This document shows positions 35,665 through 44,477 of a stretch of 64,000 nt of DNA, piece by piece (positions within the stretch are counted from its first letter, which is position 1; each line of letters starts with the position of its first letter). The stretch is from Syntrophomonas sp. GTDB lineage: Bacteria > Bacillota > Syntrophomonadia > Syntrophomonadales > Syntrophomonadaceae. The stretch spans positions 1 to 64,000 of the forward strand of contig JAENZN010000008.1 of the NCBI GenBank assembly GCA_016841245.1. Reading direction: 5' to 3'. A model generated the notes under the pieces. It saw only the letters and a list, made by a program, of their open reading frames with translations. It made no database searches and was not told where the DNA came from. A program made the translations under genes and the position numbers.

Positions 35665-36638
35665 ACTTCCTTATGGCCAATAGATGTTTCCCACCTCTTG
35701 CAGCGATCGCCCCAGTATGCCAGAGCTTCCTTATCTCTCCTGATACATACCACTTCACACATATTGGGACAGCCTTGGCATTCAAAGCTGCTGCTGTTAA
35801 ACTGGCCTTCGGTGATAAAGCTATCTCCTTTAAAAACGCTGGCACACTGGTGTTCTTCTATGTATTCCCGGGCCAATATGGCGGCTCCTACAGCTCCCAT
35901 AACATCATGATAAGGTGGAACCTTTATCTCCATCTGCAGTATTTTTTCGAATGCTCTTTTAAGTCCTGCATTGGCAGCTACTCCTCCCTGAAATATTACC
36001 GGAGATTCGATTTTTTTGCCTTTGCCGACGTTGTTTAAATAATTTCTGACCAGAGCCTCACATAAACCCATCAATATATCTTCAAGGGGATAGCCCATCT
36101 GCTGCTTATGGATCATGTCAGATTCAGCAAAAACCCCACAACGTCCGGCAATTCGGACTGGTTGTTTTGATTTCAAAGCTGCCGGGCCAAAATCCTGGAT
36201 CAAAATGTTTAATCGCGATGCCTGCTGGTCCAAAAAAGATCCGGTACCTGCTGCACAGACGGTATTCATAGCAAAATCACTTACTATGGCATCCTGTAAA
36301 ATAATCATCTTGGAATCCTGTCCGCCGATTTCGATTATAGTCCTGGCATCCGGATGAAAAAAAGAAGCAGCCACTGCATGAGCAGTAATTTCATTCTTTA
36401 CTACGTCAGCCCCCAATATTATATCGGCCAGATGACGACCGCTTCCAGTAGTACCGACACCTTGGATGCTTACTTTCCCATTCATCTTTTCCATCAGCTC
36501 TTTATATCCTTGTTTTACCGCTTTGACTGGATTTCCTTCGGTTCTCATATATATTTTTTCCAGCACATTAGATAGTTCATCAATTAGAACAAAGTTGCTG
36601 CTCACCGAGCCAATATCAACTCCCAGGTAATAAGACAA
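35658..36638 (-). CDS. BadF/HgdC-type acyl-CoA dehydratase activase (ATPase)
   Basis: This 326-residue ASKHA-fold ATPase has DIGSVSSNFVLID (about 5-17), GTTGSGRHLADI, EIGGQDSKMIIL and the Fe-S cysteines in NTVCAAGTGSFLDQQ and GRCGVFAESDMIHKQQ. The homodimer holds a [4Fe-4S] cluster and uses ATP to drive low-potential electron transfer. A C-terminal tail adds CQGCPNMCEVVC, extra cysteines not in minimal HgdC. It is the last of three genes, 12 bp after the preceding one. Confidence 0.88.
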   Translation of the reverse strand: MSYYLGVDIGSVSSNFVLIDELSNVLEKIYMRTEGNPVKAVKQGYKELMEKMNGKVSIQGVGTTGSGRHLADIILGADVVKNEITAHAVAASFFHPDARTIIEIGGQDSKMIILQDAIVSDFAMNTVCAAGTGSFLDQQASRLNILIQDFGPAALKSKQPVRIAGRCGVFAESDMIHKQQMGYPLEDILMGLCEALVRNYLNNVGKGKKIESPVIFQGGVAANAGLKRAFEKILQMEIKVPPYHDVMGAVGAAILAREYIEEHQCASVFKGDSFITEGQFNSSSFECQGCPNMCEVVCIRRDKEALAYWGDRCKRWETSIGHKEVG

Positions 36639-36650
36639 AGTTTTCCCTCC

Positions 36651-37742
36651 TTAATGTGTTAAAGCAGTTAATGTTTTTTTCCGTTTCAACATATCTGTAA
36701 ACGCTTCCAAACGGGTTTGAATGCCAGCCGTACCGGCATGCTCATCAAAGTATAAAGTCATACAGGGAATATCTTCTTCTTTGCTTACACTGCTCAGCAC
36801 GGATTGAGCAACAATCTCCGGCATGCAGGTTAGCGGCCCTACCTGAATAACTCCATCATACTTTTTCCGGGCATAATCAACGGTAGAACCTACCGTTTCA
36901 AGGCCATGCCCGCCAACAGAATAATTTAAATATGGTCGGGCACATTTCACCAGATGTTTTTGATGAGATTTTTTGACCAGACTTCCTAATAAATGGTCAT
37001 TGAGCCAATCGCTGATATATATGGAATTATCCACTTCCACATTCAATCTGCCCAGACAGCGGGCTATACTGTAATTGGCCATAGGCTCCAATACGGTATA
37101 TATTTCGCCTACTAAACCAATTTTTAATGGTTTTTTTCCCGTAAGAACCATTTGGTTTAAGCGATCCAGATTCTTGGACCCGGCCTCATCGATGTCACTT
37201 TTATCCTGCGCCCTTTCGAGTTCCAACAGTCCTTTGTCATAAATGTCTTCGACTCGGTTTTTATCTGCCGCCCGAGGATGTATATAAGCAAAGCTTCTCT
37301 CCAGTTTTTCAACCACTTGTAATTTATACCAGGCAAATTTTAGGGCTTTAAAAGCTTCCCAAATACTAACGTTCTGTCCTAAAGCCTGCAACTGCTGAAA
37401 AAGTTCTGAGACCCTGGAGTCGGGGGCTTCTAATATCACCATCTCAAAATCAAACCCCAAATCTTCAAGAATATCTCTTTCTACCTGGGCATAGTAACCA
37501 AACCGGCAGGGTCCCCACCCACCAGCCATCAAAATTGTATCCGCCCCTAAATCGAGGGCCTCAATGAAGTTACCCAAATTTATTTTTAGCGGCATACAGG
37601 CAAATTCCGGGCAATGCTTAACCCCTAATTCAAAAGTTTTTTTGCTAATGGGCGGTGGAGGTATAACCTCCAATTTTAAATTCTCCAGCATAGCATTGAT
37701 AGCAATATGTGCATTACCCATATGCGGATATGTAATCTTCAA
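36651..37742 (-). CDS. COG3580/3581-type 2-hydroxyglutaryl-CoA-dehydratase-like protein (second of pair)
   Basis: The 363-residue protein of the DUF2229-related family that accompanies HgdC-like activases starts ITYPHMGNAHIAINAML. It carries cysteines in KHCPEFACMPLKI, GGWGPCRFGYY and GPLTCMPEIVAQ that could ligate Fe-S. It ends with DEHAGTAGIQTRLEAFTDML, the same end motif as its neighbour. The two genes overlap by 29 bp, so they are tightly coupled and probably form one complex. Substrate unknown. Confidence 0.8.
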   Translation of the reverse strand: MKITYPHMGNAHIAINAMLENLKLEVIPPPPISKKTFELGVKHCPEFACMPLKINLGNFIEALDLGADTILMAGGWGPCRFGYYAQVERDILEDLGFDFEMVILEAPDSRVSELFQQLQALGQNVSIWEAFKALKFAWYKLQVVEKLERSFAYIHPRAADKNRVEDIYDKGLLELERAQDKSDIDEAGSKNLDRLNQMVLTGKKPLKIGLVGEIYTVLEPMANYSIARCLGRLNVEVDNSIYISDWLNDHLLGSLVKKSHQKHLVKCARPYLNYSVGGHGLETVGSTVDYARKKYDGVIQVGPLTCMPEIVAQSVLSSVSKEEDIPCMTLYFDEHAGTAGIQTRLEAFTDMLKRKKTLTALTH

Positions 37743-38706
37743 TTTTGTGCCGCCTCCTTCTTTTCAACATGTCGCAAAAGGCTTCCAACCTGGTGACCAG
37801 CCCGCCTTCACCCGTGTGTTCATCGATTATGATCAACATATAGGCTTTGTCACTTACTTTTCTCTCGATTATTTCCCCGATAAAAGAATCTGGTCCACAA
37901 CCGAAACAGGCCACATAAATGATACCATCGATGTCTGCCATTTTTTCCATTTTGAGTGCACTGCCCACCATTTTTCGCCCCAGAGTCCAGAAAATCCGTT
38001 TGGGCATAGTAGCTGCTTCCTGTTCAATTTCCTCAAGTGATAAAGCTTCGGGAAGAACTACCGTACATCCCATTTGTCTTAAACGGCTGATGATGTTCAT
38101 GCTGATTGCTTCATCATAGAGAGAATAGCCATGGCCCAGAACTCCTATGCGCAAGCTTCCATTCAGCTGCTGCTCAATATCCTCACCCTGCCATATATCG
38201 ATTGCCTCGGCCATGGTATAACCCTGAGCGGCTATAGCCTGACAGTACGCCAGTTCTTGCTTCCCGTGTTCATAGGCATCTTTTATCCTGCCAGTTTTCT
38301 TGGTGAATAGTTTTCCGGTTTTAAACAGCTGGTCTTTATATACCCGGTCCGAACGGCTGAGATCCACAGTAATATCAATTAACGGCGGAAGATTATCGAT
38401 AGAAGCTCTTAGCATATCCGGCACACCCATGAATTTGGGACATATGTAGCTTCTGGGCTCTATGCTAACCAATCGAGGCACGAACAGGTAGTCCAAATCA
38501 TACCGGCACAATTCTTTTACATGACCGAAATATACTTTGATAGGAAAACAGGTTTCATCTACTGCTGCATCAATACCCTGGTCTATTGTTATCCGGGTAG
38601 TTTTTTGTGAGAGGATAACCCTGGCATCCAGGTCACTAAAAAAGGTTTTATATAGAGGATAATAATAATAATAAAATAAGCCTCGCGGCATACCGATTTT
38701 GTTCAC
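37714..38706 (-). CDS. COG3580/3581-type 2-hydroxyglutaryl-CoA-dehydratase-like protein (first of pair)
   Basis: This 330-residue protein starts KIGMPRGLFYYYYYPLYKTF. Its cysteines lie in DETCFPIKVYFGH, RSYICPKFMG and ACFGCGPDSFIG, and it ends DEHTGEGGLVTRLEAFCDML. It is the partner of the 36651-37742 gene, and in many genomes the two plus the activase form one long polypeptide. The GTG start at 38706 lies 2 bases after the spoVAF stop, and its AAAGGAGG ribosome site is inside the spoVAF coding end. That places the set in the spoVA operon. Confidence 0.8.
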   Translation of the reverse strand: MNKIGMPRGLFYYYYYPLYKTFFSDLDARVILSQKTTRITIDQGIDAAVDETCFPIKVYFGHVKELCRYDLDYLFVPRLVSIEPRSYICPKFMGVPDMLRASIDNLPPLIDITVDLSRSDRVYKDQLFKTGKLFTKKTGRIKDAYEHGKQELAYCQAIAAQGYTMAEAIDIWQGEDIEQQLNGSLRIGVLGHGYSLYDEAISMNIISRLRQMGCTVVLPEALSLEEIEQEAATMPKRIFWTLGRKMVGSALKMEKMADIDGIIYVACFGCGPDSFIGEIIERKVSDKAYMLIIIDEHTGEGGLVTRLEAFCDMLKRRRRHKIEDYISAYG

Positions 38707-38708
38707 AA

Positions 38709-40220
38709 TTAGTTTTTCCTCCTTTTAAAGGCTGGTACTGGCTGTCTGCTGCTGTCCAGGGGATTAAGAATCTCCGGTCTAATATTTTGTATAGGAACCG
38801 GCGAACGAATTATTATGGTTTTTAAGGCCCGGTAGTTAAAGGGAATAAGGGGCCATAAATATGGAACATTAAACGATTTAGTGAAAACTGCCAGTAATAA
38901 CGACAAGATGCTGGCAACAATCAATCCGGGCAGTTTAAAAAATCCCGTACCCAGCAGTATAAACAATCTTATCAATCGATTGGCCAAAGACATTTCATAA
39001 CTGGGAGTACAATATGAACCTACTGCAACTACCGCCGTATACAGGATTACTTCCGGAGCAAAAAGCCCAATCGTAATAGCAATATCTCCTATCAGCAAGG
39101 CCGCTATAACACCCAGAGCAGTTGCCAAGGGTGATGGGGTATGAATAGCCGCCATCCTGATTAAATCTAAACTGATTTCAGCAATTATGAATTGAATGAA
39201 AATGGGGACATTTCCTATTTTTTCAGGACCGATAAATTTCAATGATTCCGGCAATAGTTCCGGGGATAAAGCAAACAGCATCCATAGAGGAGTAATAATA
39301 ATCGAAGCTATAATAGCCATAAACCTGACCCAGCGAATATATGCACCTACAGCTGGATTCTGCCGGTATTCTTCAGCATGCTGTACATGATGAAAATATG
39401 TCGCCGGGGCTATTATGACACTGGGAGAGGTATCTACCATGATAAGTACATGACCTTCAAATAAGTGTACTGCAGCTACGTCAGGTCTCTCAGTATACCT
39501 TACCCGGGGAAAGGGATTCCACCAGTTCCCCGGCACGACTAATTCTTCCACTGCTTTCTCGGCCATGGGAATGGCGTCTATCTCAATACTTTCAAGCCTG
39601 GAAGTGATAGTTTTTACCAGCTCTGGGTCGGCAATATCTTCTATATAGCAGAGACAAACGTCAGTTTTGGACCTTTTCCCTACCCGCATAAGCTTTATCC
39701 GGAGTTTGGGATCTCTCACCCGTCTTCTTACTAAAGCCGTATTAAAAACAATAGTTTCCGTAAAACCATCCCGGGAACCTCTCACCACTCTCTCTATTTC
39801 AGCTTCTTCTGGGCCTCTAGAGGGATAAGTTCGGGCATCTATTACAAAGACTTCTGCACTGCCGTCAACCACCAATAATACCGATCCTGACAACACAAAA
39901 TACAGCAATTCGTCTATATTAGTCTCGGTATTAAGTTCAATATAGGGGATGGCCTGCTGTAATAAAGATTTAATGTTGCTGGATCTAAAACTATTATCTG
40001 GTAACAAAAACATAGACTGCATGATCCAGGTCAGTACATCATCTTTAATAAGTCCATCAATACCTATCAAAGCACTTTTTCGGCCTGCCACCTTAAATTC
40101 CCGGACTACTATGTCAAAACTCTTTCCTTCACCCAGTTCTTTTTTTAACAGGTCCAGAGTCCGATCATAATTAGAGTCCAAATGAATATGATCTTTATTT
40201 TTAGACAAAAGATGTTCCAC
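38709..40220 (-). CDS. spoVAF: SpoVAF, GerA-family spore membrane protein
   Basis: This 503-residue protein has a soluble N-terminal half (IVVREFKVAGRKSALIGIDG, SGSVLLVVDGS, YPSRGPEEAEIERVVRGSRDG). Five or so membrane helices in the second half include the PGNWWNPFPRVRYTERPDV and GSYCTPSYEMSLANRLIRL regions typical of GerA/SpoVAF subunits. Its place at the end of spoVAC-AD-AEb supports SpoVAF rather than a germinant receptor A subunit. It is expected in the inner spore membrane with the SpoVA dipicolinate channel. Confidence 0.9.
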   Translation of the reverse strand: MEHLLSKNKDHIHLDSNYDRTLDLLKKELGEGKSFDIVVREFKVAGRKSALIGIDGLIKDDVLTWIMQSMFLLPDNSFRSSNIKSLLQQAIPYIELNTETNIDELLYFVLSGSVLLVVDGSAEVFVIDARTYPSRGPEEAEIERVVRGSRDGFTETIVFNTALVRRRVRDPKLRIKLMRVGKRSKTDVCLCYIEDIADPELVKTITSRLESIEIDAIPMAEKAVEELVVPGNWWNPFPRVRYTERPDVAAVHLFEGHVLIMVDTSPSVIIAPATYFHHVQHAEEYRQNPAVGAYIRWVRFMAIIASIIITPLWMLFALSPELLPESLKFIGPEKIGNVPIFIQFIIAEISLDLIRMAAIHTPSPLATALGVIAALLIGDIAITIGLFAPEVILYTAVVAVGSYCTPSYEMSLANRLIRLFILLGTGFFKLPGLIVASILSLLLAVFTKSFNVPYLWPLIPFNYRALKTIIIRSPVPIQNIRPEILNPLDSSRQPVPAFKRRKN

Positions 40221-40240
40221 CTCTTTTAGCGGCTTTTCAT

Positions 40241-40600
40241 CTAATCCCGGGGATTAAACAGTACCGCTGCCACATAACCAAAAACGATAGCGCAGGTGAT
40301 ACCTGCCGCAGCAGCTTCAACCCCTCCACTAAATGCGCCCAGTAATCCTTTGCTTTCCACTGCTTTTAAAGTTCCCTGAACCAGGAGATGTCCAAAGCCC
40401 GAAAGGGGTATGGTCGCCCCTGCTCCTACTGCATCGACCAGTGGCTGATAAAGCCCTAAACCGCTTAAGACCGCCCCTATAGAAATGTAACCAACCAGTA
40501 TATGCCCGGGAGTGATATTAGCCTTGGTCAAATCCATGATTAATTGTCCTATCAGGCATAACAAGCCTCCTCCTAGAAATGCCATATAAAGTGGTGTCAT
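40241..40600 (-). CDS. spoVAE: SpoVAE (SpoVAEb) dipicolinate channel subunit
   Basis: This 119-residue membrane protein has a conserved GGLLCLIGQLIMDLTKANITPGH start, four hydrophobic segments and PLSGFGHLLVQGTLKAVESKG. It is a SpoVAC paralogue and forms part of the SpoVA channel that moves dipicolinic acid across the spore inner membrane. It lies between spoVAD and spoVAF on the same strand. Confidence 0.93.
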   Translation of the reverse strand: MTPLYMAFLGGGLLCLIGQLIMDLTKANITPGHILVGYISIGAVLSGLGLYQPLVDAVGAGATIPLSGFGHLLVQGTLKAVESKGLLGAFSGGVEAAAAGITCAIVFGYVAAVLFNPRD

Positions 40601-40643
40601 AGTATACTATCCACCTCCACTAAATCTATCAATATCCTGGTGC

Positions 40644-41654
40644 TCAGTTTTCAATAGCTATAGCATGAGCGATGCCAGGTATACTTTCCCCTTGAAATGC
40701 CATTGTGGGACTCATAAGGGCTCCGGTTGCAACCAGGAGCATTTTATTGATCTCCCCTTTTTGCATCTTCTTTAACAAAGGGCCGCATAACATGGCAGCT
40801 GAACATCCACAACCACATCCACCGGCATCGACATCCTGTTTCTCGTCATACAGCAGTACCCCACAATCGCTGTAATTAGGCTTGGGCAATAAACCATCCC
40901 GGATAAAGAGCTGCTCTGCTATGGCCATTCCTACCCGGGCCAGATCACCGGTTACAATAAGATCATAATAATCTGGCAAGCGCTCTAAATCATTCAAATG
41001 GGTTTTCAGGGTATCTGCAGCCGCTGGTGCCATGGCACTCCCCATATCAGCAGCATCACTCTGTCCCATATCAATTACTTTACCAATAGTACCGGCGGTT
41101 ATTCGAGGGCCTACTCCTGCCCACTCCAAAACTACTGCCCCGGCAGCTGTAGCTGTCCACTGAGTGCTGGGAGTTGGTTGGGTTCCCTGTTCAGTGGGAA
41201 AACGGTACTGCCTGGATGCTGCATAATGGTGGCTGCAGGTAGCAGATACCAGACGGCTAAAGAAGTTTCCATCGATAAGCATGGACCCTACCAGTAAAGC
41301 TTCAGCCATAGTAGAACAAGCACCATAAAGCCCCAGGAAAGGACGAGCCAGTTCCCGGGCAGCATAATTTGATGAAACGGTTTGATTTAACAAATCTCCC
41401 GCCAGAATTATTTCCGCATCATCAACCTGTAAATTCCGCTTATCGAGTGATAACTTCACAGCTTCACGCAGCATTTTTTTCTCGGCTTTTTCCCAGCTAT
41501 CTTCGCCAAACATATAATCTCCCAGGACCGAATCAAACTCCTGCCCCCAGGGGCCTTCACCTTCCTTGGGTCCAACTATGGAAGCCCAGGAGGTAATAAC
41601 CGGTGCTTTTTCGAAAACGACGGTTTGGCTTCCTTTTTTCTTGAATCCAGGCAT
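40644..41654 (-). CDS. spoVAD: SpoVAD, dipicolinate-binding protein
   Basis: The 336-residue thiolase-fold protein carries the GPKEGEGPWGQEFD and FGEDSWEKAEKKML segments, LYGACSTMAEALLVG and a Gly/Cys run DAGGCGCGCSAAML. SpoVAD binds Ca-DPA on the outer face of the spore inner membrane. Length and order match Bacillus and Clostridium spoVA operons. Confidence 0.95.
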   Translation of the reverse strand: MPGFKKKGSQTVVFEKAPVITSWASIVGPKEGEGPWGQEFDSVLGDYMFGEDSWEKAEKKMLREAVKLSLDKRNLQVDDAEIILAGDLLNQTVSSNYAARELARPFLGLYGACSTMAEALLVGSMLIDGNFFSRLVSATCSHHYAASRQYRFPTEQGTQPTPSTQWTATAAGAVVLEWAGVGPRITAGTIGKVIDMGQSDAADMGSAMAPAAADTLKTHLNDLERLPDYYDLIVTGDLARVGMAIAEQLFIRDGLLPKPNYSDCGVLLYDEKQDVDAGGCGCGCSAAMLCGPLLKKMQKGEINKMLLVATGALMSPTMAFQGESIPGIAHAIAIEN

Positions 41655-41688
41655 TATATTCCACCTTTACAACATTTTCAAAGTTCTG

Positions 41689-42153
41689 CTATGAACTTAA
41701 AAACACCTTAATTAAACCAACTACTACCGCTACAGCGAAACCGAATACCAGTGTCGGTCCAGCTACACTGAATATCCTGGCTCCCACCCCGAATATATAT
41801 CCTTCTCTTTTATATTCCATAGCAGAGGCTACAATGGCATTGGCAAATCCCGTGATGGGAACTATAGAACCAGCCCCAGCTCTTTTCCCCAGTTCATCAT
41901 AGACACCTATACCGGTAAAAAAGGCGGCCAGGAAAATCATTATACAGGAAACGGCAGAACTAGCATCTATTCTGCTCATTCCCAGCGAAAGCAAATAATT
42001 TACCAATACCTGGGCAAATCCACAGATCAACCCACCTACCATGAACGCCCAGATACTGTTTTTTAATATATCCGGTTTGGGCTTGATCTGATCCACCAGA
42101 TTCTGATATTCCTGCATCTCTATTTTCTTCATCTGTTTTGCATCAACATTCAA
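41689..42153 (-). CDS. spoVAC: SpoVAC dipicolinate channel subunit
   Basis: This membrane protein of about 154 residues begins YQNLVDQIKPKPDILKNSIW, then FMVGGLICGFAQVLVNYLL, and contains PITGFANAIVASAMEYKREG. SpoVAC behaves as a mechanosensitive channel for DPA release. It is the first gene of the operon. TTG at 42153 has GGGAGG 9 bases upstream and is preferred over TTG at 42159. Confidence 0.93.
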   Translation of the reverse strand: MNVDAKQMKKIEMQEYQNLVDQIKPKPDILKNSIWAFMVGGLICGFAQVLVNYLLSLGMSRIDASSAVSCIMIFLAAFFTGIGVYDELGKRAGAGSIVPITGFANAIVASAMEYKREGYIFGVGARIFSVAGPTLVFGFAVAVVVGLIKVFLSS

Positions 42154-42240
42154 AACCAATCGCCTCCCGATAGAATATTATTGGCGTTTGCCATTATTTT
42201 TATGCATGATAGAAGGTACTTTTTCCCAGGATTAAAGACT

Positions 42241-42287
42241 AAAAACCATCTTCCCTATCAAAGCCGTAATAGAGAAGATGGTTTTTT
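42241..42287. terminator. Terminator downstream of the UDP-ManNAc dehydrogenase gene
   Basis: AAAAACCATCTTC (42241-42253) pairs with GAAGATGGTTTTT (42274-42286). The A and T runs on both sides make it work in either direction. It lies 28 bases after the minus-strand dehydrogenase stop and upstream of spoVAC. Confidence 0.85.
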
Positions 42288-42314
42288 GAATTATAGAAGG
42301 AGCAGCTAGATTAT

Positions 42315-43577
42315 TTAAATACTATATTTGCAATCATAAATATTGCCGAGGTTATACAATTTAATATGCTGGTTTAATCCAGCATCCCAGATGTTTCTTG
42401 TATCAAATACGATTGGACTGCGCATCAATTTACCGATCATCTCACCATCAAGATATTTAAATTCATCATGGTCGGATAAAATCAGCAGCAGATCGGTACC
42501 TTGTATAGTATTATGGATGCTCCGCTCAACTTCATCCATCTCTACCAGGGGGTCATATACGGCAACTTCATATCCTATTTTTTTCAAACCTGCTATTATC
42601 TCTAATGCCGGGCTTTCCCTCACGTCAGATACATTCCCTTTGTAGCTCACTCCCAGAACAGCTATCTTTAATCCAGGAGAAAATCCTATCAGATCTCTCA
42701 CTTTGGTTATTATATAGGCTGGCATATCACTGTTGATTTCTCTGGCTGTACTGATTAAATTCGCTGTAAATGGTGCTTTCTCCACAATAAAATACGGATC
42801 TATAGCCAGACAATGGCCTCCTACCCCTGGTCCTGGCATATGCAGGTTGACTCGTGGATGGTTATTGGCTATATCCAAAACTTTAAGAGCATTGATCCCA
42901 AGCCGGTTGCATATTTTAACCATTTCATTGGCTAGAGCAATATTCACATCTCTAAATGTATTCTCCGTCAACTTGGCCATTTCTGCAGTTTCAGCGTCGG
43001 TGATGATGATTTCCCCTTTGATAAAAGTTTGATATATTTCAGCTGCTTTGGCTGCACATACTGGAGTACACCCCCCGATGATCCTGTCGTTCTCAATTAT
43101 CTCCTGCATTATCCGACCTGGCAGAACCCTTTCCGGACAATGGGCTAAAAATATATCTGTTCCAACCTTAAACCCTCGATCTTCCAGAAAGGGTTTTATG
43201 ATATTTTCACAGGTCCAGGGGGGAACAGTGGATTCTACAATGATCAAATTACCCTGCTTAAGACACGGCAATATATCTTTAACTGCTAATTCTACGCAGT
43301 TCATATCACAGGTATTAATTGTAGTCTTTGGAGTAGGCACTGCAATTATGAATACATCAGCCGGTTCGGGAACCACCCTTACAATGATTTTTTTCTCTTC
43401 CAGCAGCTTTTGGGCCAGCAAGTGCAGGTCAGGTTCTCCAACGTGAATTTCACCCCGGTTAAGTTTATTAACTACATCTTCAGCGATATCTACTCCCATT
43501 ACCTGCCAACCATTATCAGCCAGCATCACTGCGGTTGGGAGTCCAATATAACCCAGTCCAATGACGCAAATCTTTTC
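42315..43577 (-). CDS. wecC: UDP-N-acetyl-D-mannosamine dehydrogenase
   Basis: The 420-residue nucleotide-sugar dehydrogenase has the NAD loop VIGLGYIGLPTAVML at the start. It also has ESTVPPWTCE, HCPERVLPG, TENTFRDVNIALANE and the catalytic Cys in GPGVGGHCLAIDPYF. It oxidises UDP-ManNAc to UDP-ManNAcA for surface glycans. The frame is open to 43721, but ATG at 43577, with GGAAAGGG upstream, gives the family start. The adjacent plus-strand cluster has a UDP-GlcNAc 2-epimerase-type gene that could supply a related substrate. Confidence 0.88.
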   Translation of the reverse strand, partial: EKICVIGLGYIGLPTAVMLADNGWQVMGVDIAEDVVNKLNRGEIHVGEPDLHLLAQKLLEEKKIIVRVVPEPADVFIIAVPTPKTTINTCDMNCVELAVKDILPCLKQGNLIIVESTVPPWTCENIIKPFLEDRGFKVGTDIFLAHCPERVLPGRIMQEIIENDRIIGGCTPVCAAKAAEIYQTFIKGEIIITDAETAEMAKLTENTFRDVNIALANEMVKICNRLGINALKVLDIANNHPRVNLHMPGPGVGGHCLAIDPYFIVEKAPFTANLISTAREINSDMPAYIITKVRDLIGFSPGLKIAVLGVSYKGNVSDVRESPALEIIAGLKKIGYEVAVYDPLVEMDEVERSIHNTIQGTDLLLILSDHDEFKYLDGEMIGKLMRSPIVFDTRNIWDAGLNQHIKLYNLGNIYDCKYSI

Positions 43578-43766
43578 CATATATACATCCCTTTCCTCAT
43601 AACGCAGATAAGAGTAATTTTTTGTTAAATTAATATATTCTTTCCATATAAATGAGGTTACCTTAATTATTGAATAAGCATTCGGAATACATTGTTTAGT
43701 AACATAGTAATAATTATCCACGTATGATACAGAAATGGAAGTTAATCTAAGCCGGAGGGTCTTTAA

Positions 43767-44471
43767 ATGATATATGATCGCAAAATAATAGTAAGTATCA
43801 ATTTCAATGCAATGAAATTAACTGACAAAAGATTAACGCAGGAATGGATCGAAAATAGAATTGATATATTTATGAACTTCACTTTTAAAAGCTTAATCAA
43901 CCAGACTAATTCTAGTTTCTTGACTATTTTAGCCTGTGACCCCAGTAGTATGGAAATAATAAACCAGGCTCTTTCCACCAACCCTAACCTTCCTGAAAAT
44001 ATTAAATTCATTAGCTCGAAGGAATATGATAGAACAATATTAGACTATATAGGAAATTGTCCAAAATTTTTCCTGGCCCGGATCGATTCTGACGACATGT
44101 ATCATAAATCATATATACAACAGCTCTATGATATTCATCCCCAGGAATACACTGCAGCTCTAATTAATCAGAGGGGCTATATGTATGATTCTATTAATAA
44201 ACGCATGGCACACTGGTACCACTTTTCCCCCCCATTTTATACCTTCATTTATAATACAGAAGATTATGTTAGAGGAATTCGTTATAAATTATTGGGAGGT
44301 CACAGCAAAATAATACGCTTCTGTCATGAAATCATGCCAGAAGGCAATTTCATGGTAGTAGTTCACTCCGGTAATACTACCAACCACTTCAACCGCTCCA
44401 TGCGTGGAGCTCTCATTTCAGATCCAGCCGAAATAACCACGATTTTAGAACAATTCGGCTTAACGGAGTAG
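43767..44471 (+). CDS. Putative rhamnosyltransferase-type glycosyltransferase
   Basis: The 234-residue protein has a short GT-A-like core and the acidic metal site ARIDSDDMYHKSYI (about residues 109-122). The INFNAMKLTDKRLTQEWIENR start resembles the PF11316-type putative rhamnosyltransferases. It opens the glycan cluster and is followed after 6 bp by the heparinase-like gene. Donor and acceptor are unknown. Confidence 0.7.
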   Translation: MIYDRKIIVSINFNAMKLTDKRLTQEWIENRIDIFMNFTFKSLINQTNSSFLTILACDPSSMEIINQALSTNPNLPENIKFISSKEYDRTILDYIGNCPKFFLARIDSDDMYHKSYIQQLYDIHPQEYTAALINQRGYMYDSINKRMAHWYHFSPPFYTFIYNTEDYVRGIRYKLLGGHSKIIRFCHEIMPEGNFMVVVHSGNTTNHFNRSMRGALISDPAEITTILEQFGLTE

Positions 44472-44477
44472 TGATAA

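Noticed and set aside
42160-42210. Possible sigma-G promoter (GCATAA and CAATAATA on the minus strand) before spoVAC
   Set aside because: The implied transcription start would fall on the ribosome site, leaving almost no leader, and the -10 match is poor. No better candidate was clear by eye.
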